This document shows positions 1 through 5,296 of a stretch of 5,296 nt of DNA, piece after piece. Positions within the stretch are counted from its first letter, which is position 1. Each line of letters opens with the position of its first letter. The stretch is taken from the NCBI GenBank assembly GCA_018060305.1, contig JAGOWF010000208.1, forward strand, positions 1 to 5,296. The letters are read 5' to 3'. The stretch is from Pyrinomonadaceae bacterium (GTDB lineage: Bacteria; Acidobacteriota; Blastocatellia; Pyrinomonadales; Pyrinomonadaceae). The notes under the pieces are model-generated. The model made no database searches and had not been told where the DNA came from. It was given only the letters and a program-made list of their open reading frames with translations. A program made the translations under genes and the position numbers.

Positions 1-371
1 TCGTCGGCCGCCTCTTGTATCTCGTGCCCGGCGTGGCCGCGCGTCCATTCCCAATGTATTTGATGCCGCGAGGCCGCCTTGTCGAGCCGTCGCCACCAGT
101 CGTGGTTAGTTTTCTTTTTCCACGTCCCACCCATCGTTTCCACGACATATCGAGAATCCGATATTAGATGCACCTTGCACGGCTCTTTCAAATTCTCCAG
201 CCCGACCGCCGCCGCCGCGATCTCGGCCTGCTGGTTGGTGGCATTACCGAGGTATTCACCGACGGCCTTCCACAGTCCCTTAAACCCGAGAAGCGCGACA
301 GCCGCGGCACGGCTATTCTTAGTGCCATTGCCCAGACTCGACCCGTCGCAGACGATGGTTACTTGCTTCAT
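1..371 (-). CDS. rnhA: Type I ribonuclease H (RNase HI), 3' end cut by window edge
   Basis: This cytoplasmic enzyme family cleaves the RNA strand of RNA:DNA hybrids (R-loops, primers) using two metal ions. I translated the reverse strand from ATG at 371..369; 123 codons are visible and no stop is reached before base 1. The catalytic set can be placed: D9 in VCDGSS, E50 in NQQAEI, D72 in LISDSRYV, and D123 at the edge, 10 residues after H113 in the TRGHAGH motif. That is the same spacing as H124-D134 in E. coli RNase HI. The glycine-rich loop after D9 reads DGSSLGNG rather than the common DGxxxGNPGPGG. The segment between Y75 and the WWRRL motif is short, so the basic protrusion (handle) of E. 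coli RNase HI seems mostly missing. The start codon overlaps the ATPase stop as ATGA, and no good Shine-Dalgarno precedes it, so translation is probably coupled. Family assignment is secure; the cellular role is inferred. Confidence 0.9.
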   Translation of the reverse strand, partial: MKQVTIVCDGSSLGNGTKNSRAAAVALLGFKGLWKAVGEYLGNATNQQAEIAAAAVGLENLKEPCKVHLISDSRYVVETMGGTWKKKTNHDWWRRLDKAASRHQIHWEWTRGHAGHEIQEAAD

Positions 372-3007
372 AGTGCGATCACGTTATCGACAAAATTATC
401 AAACGTCTCGTCATGCGAGATGACGAACAACTGGTCAAAGTTCGTTATTCGGCTAACCTGCATCGCAAGATTCTCGCGGCGTTCGGCGTCCATGTTGGCC
501 GTCGGCTCGTCAAAGAATGCGATGCGGATGTCGGTGAGCTGCTTTAACAGTGCGAGCCTAACGGACAGCGCCGCCGCCATTTGTTCGCCGCCCGAGAGGC
601 TAACGAAAGGCCGCCGATGGCCGTCCTCCTCAAGCATTATCGCGTAATCCTCGCCCCATTCAAGCGAGCGCTCGGCATTGCCGGTGATCTCGCGAAACAG
701 CACATTCGCCTCAAGCGAGACGTGATAAACGTAATTGCGTGCGACCCGCGGCGCCGCCTCCTTTAGCGTGTCGCGAATGAACGTCGTGGCCTCGGCAACC
801 TTTTCGAGCTTCTCCTTTTCCCTAAACTCGACGCCCAGCGACTTTCGCAGCTCGGTAAACCGCGTGATCTCGGCTGTCAACTGATCGGCCCGGCGTTTCG
901 TCGCCTCGTGCGTTGCCCGCATCTCGGCCGCACGGCGTTCGACGTCGATCAACGCATTGCGTTCCGCTTTGTGAAGTTCGGCATCATAATCAACGCCTGC
1001 GGCCGCCAACTCTCGCTCCGCCGCCTCGACGGCCGATGACGCTGCGGTCAGGGCCGACCGGGCCGTATCGGCATCGGTCGTTCTCTTCTTCAAGGCACCG
1101 GCCTCGGCCTCGTTGGCGATAAACAGCCGATGTGCTTCGGCGGTCTCGTCACGCTCGGCTGACAGCCTGGCCCAGCTTTCGTCAAGATCCTTAAACTCGT
1201 CAAGCTGCTCGTCGGTCTGTTTTCGCTCGCTTTCAAGCCGCTCAAGATTAGTCTCGACGTCACCCAAGCCCGACCGCACGTCCGGCTCGCGTTCGATCTC
1301 TTTCTCAAGCACGCGAATACGCGCGGCCGGGTCAGCCAATGCTTTGAGCCGCGCGTCAAGCTGCGCGATCCGCTGCTCGCTCTCGCCTAATTGCTGCCGC
1401 TGCTGGTCGAGCGTTGCCTTCTTTGCCTTCAGTTCCTTGCCTTCGTCGGCAAGTTCCGTCTCGCGCTGTCTAAACGTCTCAAGGGCAACCAACAACTGCT
1501 GCCCCTCGCGAGCCTTTGCGAGGTTTCCCGCCACGCCGCGGCGTTCGGTCTCAAGCAGCGTTATCCGTCCGGTCAGTTCGTCAAACTGGCTCGACAAAAA
1601 GCCTTCCAGTGTCTCGCCTTCCTTAAGATTCAGGCATTTCTGCGACAGGACGGGGCAGAATCCGTTCTTGATCTCGCTCTGGAATTTGCGGTCGCGTTCA
1701 AGGCCTGCCTGCAAGTTTGCGACCTCGGTCACGATCTCGGCATCGCGTTTCTCCAGAGCAGATAGCGTCGCCGCAGAAGCGGCCACCGCTTCTGCTTCGC
1801 GCATCTTCTCTTGATTCTTGCGATATTTTTCCCGCATCCGTTCGAGTTCACGCTCAATGCTCCGGATGCGTTCGTCGGCATTGCGAGCGTTCGTAACAAG
1901 TTCGCGAAGTTCCGTAATTTCCTTTTCAATTGCCGTCTGTTCCTCGGCACTTTGCCTAAGGCCCGTGATCGCGCCTCGGGCGTCCTGTATCTTCGTCAAA
2001 TCGTCGCTCAGCCGTTTCTGGTCTGCGCGGACGTTGGCCACGGCCATCGCGATACGCGACGATTCAGCGCGAAAGCGGTCGCGCTCCGCCCTTTGCCGTT
2101 CAAGGTCCTTGGCACGGCCACGGGCCGCAAGATGCCGTTCGTTATCGGCCCGGACGGTCTCGATCATTGCCGCTGCTTCGTTCGCCTTCTTCAAAGCCTG
2201 CTCGGCCTGAGCAAGCAGTAGCTCTGCCTTTTCCTTATCGTTCCGACTTCGCTCTACGGCTGAGTTGAGCCCCGACACGCGGCGTTCCTGTTCGTCCAGG
2301 TTCTTTACTCGGTTCTGCAGTGCAGCCAGATCGACATTCAATGCTTCGATCTCGGCGGTTAGCTTCGCAGCCTGCTCGGCGACCTCGGCATGCTCGGCCT
2401 CGACCGTTTCTGAACGCGAGAGTTCGCCCTCGGCCCGTGCGACACTCTCGCGAATATCGGTGATCTGTATCTCGACGTGCCGCGACGTCTCGCGCAGTTT
2501 TTCGGCCGCCTGTCTGTATTCCTCGACCTTTAGGAGTTTGTCGAATGCGGTCTTCCGCTCGGTCGCTCCTTCCAAGAAGATGGCCGTGAACGTGCCCTGA
2601 GGCACACCGATGGCCTGACGAAACAGGGACCTGAGGTCGGTTCCCGGTTCGAGGCCCAGATGCTGCCACAGGAACCGCGTGACCTCTTCCTTTTTGTCCG
2701 CAATGCGTCGCTGCAGGCGCGGATCGGTCACGTAATAGCCCGTGCCCGTATCGCGTGTGACAACATATTCGCGCTCGTCGAGGCCGCTCTCGATGGTGAC
2801 GGAGGCGTGTCCCTTCTTCGTGCCGCGACGCAGAAAATCCTCTTTCTTATACTCGAGCAGGTCAAACAGCACCCACGCGATCGCCTCGATTATGGTCGTT
2901 TTTCCGGCACCGTTCTCACCCGTAATGGCTGTCGTGCCGCGCTCGAACCGATAGCTCGACCTCGCGTGGGATTTGATGTTCTCAAGCTCGATCCCAATGA
3001 TATGCAT
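368..3007 (-). CDS. Rad50/SbcC-like SMC-family coiled-coil ATPase with variant C-x6-C hook
   Basis: Rad50/SbcC ATPases bind DNA ends with an Mre11/SbcD nuclease in double-strand break and hairpin processing. With the chosen start the product is 879 aa, close to archaeal Rad50 and shorter than E. coli SbcC. Domains in order: N-terminal strand MHIIGIELENIKSH; Walker A GENGAGKT at 30-37; Q-loop region GVPQGTF near 137; long charged coiled coil about 165-445; hook with C451 and C458; returning coiled coil about 465-735; ABC signature LSGGEQ at 804-809; Walker B IRIAFFDE at 827-834 with D-loop NMDAE; switch histidine H865 in ISHDE. The open frame extends 20 codons upstream to an ATG at 3067, but that part is encoded by the heptamer repeat. 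The ATG at 3007 fits family N-termini, although AAGG lies too close to it to be a good ribosome site. No nuclease partner is adjacent; RNase H follows with a 4-base overlap. An SMC-like ATPase with another partner is the main alternative to true SbcC. Confidence 0.9.
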   Translation of the reverse strand: MHIIGIELENIKSHARSSYRFERGTTAITGENGAGKTTIIEAIAWVLFDLLEYKKEDFLRRGTKKGHASVTIESGLDEREYVVTRDTGTGYYVTDPRLQRRIADKKEEVTRFLWQHLGLEPGTDLRSLFRQAIGVPQGTFTAIFLEGATERKTAFDKLLKVEEYRQAAEKLRETSRHVEIQITDIRESVARAEGELSRSETVEAEHAEVAEQAAKLTAEIEALNVDLAALQNRVKNLDEQERRVSGLNSAVERSRNDKEKAELLLAQAEQALKKANEAAAMIETVRADNERHLAARGRAKDLERQRAERDRFRAESSRIAMAVANVRADQKRLSDDLTKIQDARGAITGLRQSAEEQTAIEKEITELRELVTNARNADERIRSIERELERMREKYRKNQEKMREAEAVAASAATLSALEKRDAEIVTEVANLQAGLERDRKFQSEIKNGFCPVLSQKCLNLKEGETLEGFLSSQFDELTGRITLLETERRGVAGNLAKAREGQQLLVALETFRQRETELADEGKELKAKKATLDQQRQQLGESEQRIAQLDARLKALADPAARIRVLEKEIEREPDVRSGLGDVETNLERLESERKQTDEQLDEFKDLDESWARLSAERDETAEAHRLFIANEAEAGALKKRTTDADTARSALTAASSAVEAAERELAAAGVDYDAELHKAERNALIDVERRAAEMRATHEATKRRADQLTAEITRFTELRKSLGVEFREKEKLEKVAEATTFIRDTLKEAAPRVARNYVYHVSLEANVLFREITGNAERSLEWGEDYAIMLEEDGHRRPFVSLSGGEQMAAALSVRLALLKQLTDIRIAFFDEPTANMDAERRENLAMQVSRITNFDQLFVISHDETFDNFVDNVIAL

Positions 3008-3029
3008 GCCTTGGATCGAGTTTAGCAAC

Positions 3030-3096
3030 GAATAGTGAATAGTGAACAATGAACAGCGAAGAACCACTATTCGTTATTCGTTATTCACTGTTCACT
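3030..3096. repeat. Palindromic array of a degenerate heptamer (GAAYARY)
   Basis: On the plus strand, positions 3030-3057 are four tandem 7-mers (GAATAGT, GAATAGT, GAACAAT, GAACAGC), with a degenerate fifth to 3064. Positions 3066-3093 hold four copies in inverse orientation (ACTATTC, GTTATTC, GTTATTC, ACTGTTC). Arms 3034-3060 and 3070-3096 match as inverted repeats at 22 of 27 positions, leaving a 9-base loop. In a second register 3027-3037 and 3065-3075 are perfect 11-base inverted repeats. The element fills most of the gap between the DUF4097 and ATPase genes and overlaps the DUF4097 stop. No T-run follows either arm, so it does not look like a classical intrinsic terminator. It may be a dispersed intergenic repeat or an mRNA-stabilising or processing hairpin; the function is not known from the sequence. 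Confidence 0.85.
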
Positions 3097-4126
3097 GGTC
3101 TCTCCGGATGCCTATCGTTCCGTTGTTCGTGGTTACCTTGACGACGGCGCCGTTGCCTGTGCCGAATTCACCGACAATGCTTTTTCCGGTCTCATGCAGG
3201 TTCTCCGTCAGGATCTTGAATGGCAGTTCGGATGAAAAGCTGCCGGACGCAAACGTCGCCGCAAGCTTGAATGCCGCAGCCGAAGGGATCACGAGGCGGA
3301 TAGAGCCATTCGATGTGCCAAAACTATAATTTGCTCCACTCAGGATCGGCCCACTAAAGCCGACCGTCCCCGATATCGAGCCGACCTCGACCTGACGATA
3401 TTTGACCGCTTGCATTGAGATCGTCCCGCTGTTGGTCTTTGCCTTGAACGTGTCGCCGATCTCGCTCGGCCCGGCCTCGAATACCACGATGTTGCCCGTC
3501 GTGCTCTCGAGCATTAATGCCCCGCGCGACTCCTCGACCGTGATATCGCCCTGAAACGTTGATGCCGACACGCCACTCGAGACATTACGGACGACGATAT
3601 CGCCGGCGACATTTTTTACGCTCACCTTTTTGACACGATCAACAACCGTTCGGGTCTCTTGCCCCTTTAGGCCAATGCTCGCCCCCTCAGGCACATCGAT
3701 CTCGATCTCTTCGCCCCAGAGACATTCGGAGAACGCCTTAAATGTCCGCTTCGGGTCATTGCCGGTCGCCATCAGCCAGACCGGCTGTTGTTCCGGCGTG
3801 CGTTCGAGCACCTTAAAGGCCACAGGGCTACCGCTTTTTACAAAGATGCGTATCTCATTGCGTTTCCAGCCATTTACGCGGAGCAGGCCTTGAACTACGC
3901 ACAGTGAAAGATTGGCGTTCGGAGCGACCGCTATCGACCGCTCGTGGTTCTCGCCTCGCGGAAAATGAGAGAACATCGGCCCCGCTGGCTTGGGTGCCAC
4001 GGGCGGCTTTGGCAACGGCGGCGGCGCGACGCCCTGGCCCATCGCGACTGCGGACGCTACGCAAAGCATCGTTCCGACAGCCGTGGTCTTGAGAAACTTT
4101 TTGAACTTAGTCATCCGTTCGGACAT
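3092..4126 (-). CDS. Exported DUF4097-type (putative adhesin) beta-repeat protein
   Basis: The 344-aa product has a signal peptide: basic start (MTKFKKFLK), hydrophobic stretch about 14-28, and a likely cleavage near AVA (26-28) or AMG (28-30). A proline-rich linker follows (about 35-50). The rest is beta-repeat sequence with recurrent short G-D/N/S/T-I/V units, such as VAGDIVV, FQGDITV, TTGNIVV, NSGTISM, SNGSIRL and a final NNGTIGI. This pattern is typical of DUF4097/putative adhesin proteins, which form a right-handed beta-helix-like fold outside the cytoplasm; their biochemical role is poorly defined. C76 and C135 are the only cysteines after the signal peptide and could pair. The gene lies 8 bases after the anti-sigma stop, so it probably belongs to the sigma/anti-sigma operon. 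Neither the ATG at 4126 nor a second in-frame ATG at 4114 has a strong Shine-Dalgarno; the latter gives a more standard signal peptide. The stop TGA (3094..3092) lies inside the heptamer repeat. Confidence 0.85.
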   Translation of the reverse strand: MSERMTKFKKFLKTTAVGTMLCVASAVAMGQGVAPPPLPKPPVAPKPAGPMFSHFPRGENHERSIAVAPNANLSLCVVQGLLRVNGWKRNEIRIFVKSGSPVAFKVLERTPEQQPVWLMATGNDPKRTFKAFSECLWGEEIEIDVPEGASIGLKGQETRTVVDRVKKVSVKNVAGDIVVRNVSSGVSASTFQGDITVEESRGALMLESTTGNIVVFEAGPSEIGDTFKAKTNSGTISMQAVKYRQVEVGSISGTVGFSGPILSGANYSFGTSNGSIRLVIPSAAAFKLAATFASGSFSSELPFKILTENLHETGKSIVGEFGTGNGAVVKVTTNNGTIGIRRDQ

Positions 4127-4134
4127 GTATTGGA

Positions 4135-4980
4135 CTACTTTATGCTCGCGATCAATTCTTCCTGTTGAGACACCGAACTGAGAAGGTCGATCTTATTTTG
4201 GTATGACGAATACAGTACCTGCCGGGCCGAGCCGTTTCCGGGATCTCGCTTGACCTCGCGTTTCATCCTGGTAATCGCGTCGTTGACGACCGCCATATCG
4301 CGTTCGAAAGCGACACGCTGCGAAGGCCGCAGAACGCCCGCCTCTTTCTGCTCATCGACCGTCTTTGTCAGGCTCGCTATCGTCTTGACATAACTCTCTT
4401 CGCCGGGCAGATACGCCGGCGGCATATCACGCACCGCGGGCTGTGCTATGCGTTTAGTCTCAGGCCGATAAGCCGCACGCTCGACGCGCGGTGCCGAGAT
4501 CAGGCCGTCCGTAGCAAGATCGCCGGTCGTATTGATCGCCGGCGGCGTTTGCACGGTCGGGACGTTGGTCGCTGCCGGTTCAGAGCTAACGACCGTGCGC
4601 GGCGCTTCGACTGGCACGTCGCGGTTCATCCACACAGCGGCAACCACGCCAAGGACGATCAGCAAACCGGCCGCTGCCGTGATCGACGGACTATGGAACG
4701 CCATAGCCAAAAATGACCGCACACGCGACCACAGCGGCCTCGGCTCGGCAACGATCGATTCGTTGATACGCGACCACAGTCGCTGCGTCGGCACCAGCGT
4801 GTCAAATTCGCTTGCCAATGCCGGAAATACCATCGCCGATTCATCCTCGGCCTCGGCAAGCAGTGTGGCACACGCATCGCATACAGCGATGTGGCCTGTG
4901 GCCTGTGCCGCCTCGTCATGCGACAGCTCGTTGTCGAGAAATGCCTGAATGGTGCCGATCTCTAGGTGTTCCGTTCTCAT
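4135..4980 (-). CDS. Transmembrane zinc-finger (zf-HC2/ZAS-type) anti-sigma factor
   Basis: This protein should hold the adjacent ECF sigma factor inactive at the membrane until a signal arrives. In the 281-aa product the N-terminal cytoplasmic domain has the anti-sigma zinc motif H30-x3-C34-x2-C37 (HIAVCDAC), preceded by the typical helix AFLDNELSHDEA. H5 lies 25 residues before H30, where the fourth ligand of this family normally sits. A single hydrophobic helix at about 98-118 (ITAAAGLLIVLGVVAAVWM) spans the membrane and is followed by R120. The tail has a proline/threonine-rich linker (about 122-190), then a charged helical segment (about 195-280), a layout I associate with anti-sigma factors of Acidobacteriota. 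The start ATG overlaps the sigma stop as ATGA, and AGGGA lies 6 bases upstream. I see no protease cleavage motif, so the release mechanism is unknown. Confidence 0.9.
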   Translation of the reverse strand: MRTEHLEIGTIQAFLDNELSHDEAAQATGHIAVCDACATLLAEAEDESAMVFPALASEFDTLVPTQRLWSRINESIVAEPRPLWSRVRSFLAMAFHSPSITAAAGLLIVLGVVAAVWMNRDVPVEAPRTVVSSEPAATNVPTVQTPPAINTTGDLATDGLISAPRVERAAYRPETKRIAQPAVRDMPPAYLPGEESYVKTIASLTKTVDEQKEAGVLRPSQRVAFERDMAVVNDAITRMKREVKRDPGNGSARQVLYSSYQNKIDLLSSVSQQEELIASIK

Positions 4981-5296
4981 TTCGTGTCCCTGCCCGCCTT
5001 GCCATAGTAGCGTGCGAATTCCGCCCTCGCCCTGGCTACAAACGTTCCGATGCTCGTCTCATTCAGATCCAGCGTCTCTGCGATCTCCTTATAAGAGAGG
5101 CCCTGCTGTTTTAACAGCAGGCAGCTTCGGTGCGGCTCCTTCAATTTATTCATCGCCCGCAATATCTCGCTCACGCCCGCGTTCTGCTCATACTCGTCCT
5201 CGACCGAAACGGTGTGATCGCCTGTCGATTTGACGTAATTCTCATCCCGCGTGTTCGCCCTAAATTGCCCGCGAACCGTATTCTTTGCAAGGTTTA
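4977..5296 (-). CDS. ECF-type sigma-70 family RNA polymerase sigma factor, N-terminus outside the window
   Basis: This is an alternative sigma factor directing RNA polymerase to a dedicated set of promoters. The reverse-strand frame is open from the right edge to TGA at 4979..4977, giving 105 visible residues. The first residues (NLAKNTVRGQFR) resemble the end of region 2.4 (TNLAxxxLRR type). An acidic linker follows to about residue 45, then region 4: LKEPHRSCLLLKQQGLSYKEIAE is the usual helix pattern, and LDLNETSIGTFVARARAEF is the recognition helix-turn-helix. A GTG at 5174 could be mistaken for a start, but sigma-type sequence continues upstream of it, so it is internal. The 4-base overlap with the zinc-finger anti-sigma gene supports a cognate pair. 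The operon promoter, often autoregulated in such pairs, lies outside the window. The ECF group cannot be assigned without region 2. Confidence 0.9.
   Translation of the reverse strand, partial: NLAKNTVRGQFRANTRDENYVKSTGDHTVSVEDEYEQNAGVSEILRAMNKLKEPHRSCLLLKQQGLSYKEIAETLDLNETSIGTFVARARAEFARYYGKAGRDTK
4987..4991 (-). promoter_or_regulatory. Shine-Dalgarno (AGGGA) for the anti-sigma gene
   Basis: Reverse-strand AGGGA lies 6 bases before the ATG at 4980..4978 and inside the last codons of the sigma gene. It supports this start for the anti-sigma factor. It also suggests that reinitiation at the ATGA overlap is helped by a real ribosome site, unlike the RNase H start, where no such site is seen. 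Confidence 0.6.

Noticed and set aside
1113..1814. Long plus-strand open frame (233 aa) opposite the ATPase gene, with several others across 79-2954
   Set aside because: These are serine/arginine-rich or low-complexity shadows caused by the GC-rich coiled-coil codons on the other strand. They show no recognisable domains and no ribosome sites, and the minus-strand gene has clear motifs throughout.
3008..3060. Promoter for the ATPase gene in the repeat region
   Set aside because: Only weak matches such as TTGTTC and TAAACT with a 19-base spacer are present, which AT-rich repeat sequence would give by chance.
3030..3096. Intrinsic terminator between the DUF4097 and ATPase genes
   Set aside because: The hairpin is AT-rich with several mismatches and no T-tract follows it on either strand. 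It is better described as a heptamer repeat.
4050..4080. Lipobox in the DUF4097 signal peptide (cysteine 22)
   Set aside because: The residues before the cysteine are GTML, without the small residue (G/A/S) needed at -1, and the cysteine lies within the hydrophobic core rather than at its end.
4885..4910. Short direct repeat of TGTGGCC in the anti-sigma gene
   Set aside because: It is two copies only, inside codons for the conserved zinc-finger region, and is explained by codon use.
5102..5121. Perfect 9-bp inverted repeat with almost no loop inside the sigma gene
   Set aside because: It lies within region 4 codons for a leucine run followed by a glutamine pair (CLLLKQQG), a common sigma motif. 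Leucine CTG/TTA and glutamine CAG codons create the symmetry by chance, and there is no T-run or intergenic context.
5172..5174. GTG as the start of a small 65-aa protein
   Set aside because: The frame continues open to the window edge with sigma-like sequence (NLAKNTVRGQFR), so the GTG is an internal valine codon.

Overview
The window is a GC-rich bacterial segment (roughly high-50s percent by eye) in which every supported gene lies on the minus strand. Transcription therefore runs from the right edge to the left: ECF-type sigma factor (cut by the right edge) -> membrane-bound zinc-finger anti-sigma factor -> exported DUF4097-type beta-repeat protein -> intergenic heptamer-repeat element -> Rad50/SbcC-like coiled-coil ATPase -> type I RNase H (cut by the left edge). 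The protein styles fit Acidobacteriota, perhaps Blastocatellia/Pyrinomonadales: the anti-sigma factor with a long helical C-terminal tail, the sigma region 4, and the unusual RNase H motif. That placement is inference from general resemblance, not a database result.

Right half (about 3092-5296): a compact signalling operon. The sigma and anti-sigma genes overlap by 4 bases (ATGA), and the DUF4097 gene starts 8 bases after the anti-sigma stop. The anti-sigma factor has a cytoplasmic zinc-binding H-x3-C-x2-C motif, one transmembrane helix and an extracytoplasmic tail. The DUF4097 protein has a signal peptide. Together they look like an envelope-sensing module in which the exported protein may be a target or a co-sensor.

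Middle (3008-3091, with the repeat reaching about 3096): the only real intergenic gap. It is filled almost entirely by two opposed arrays of a degenerate 7-bp repeat (GAAYARY) that can fold into a long imperfect hairpin. The array supplies the stop codon of the DUF4097 gene and creates a spurious N-terminal extension on the ATPase frame.

Left half (1-3007): a two-gene unit probably acting in DNA or RNA:DNA metabolism. The ATPase has all Rad50/SbcC nucleotide-binding motifs, but its hook has an expanded C-x6-C instead of the usual C-x2-C. Its stop overlaps (ATGA) the start of an RNase HI gene that runs off the left edge. No SbcD/Mre11-type nuclease is present in the window. The most noteworthy points are the C-x6-C hook, the ATPase-RNase H coupling and the palindromic heptamer element. 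I found no clear evidence of a wholly new system.
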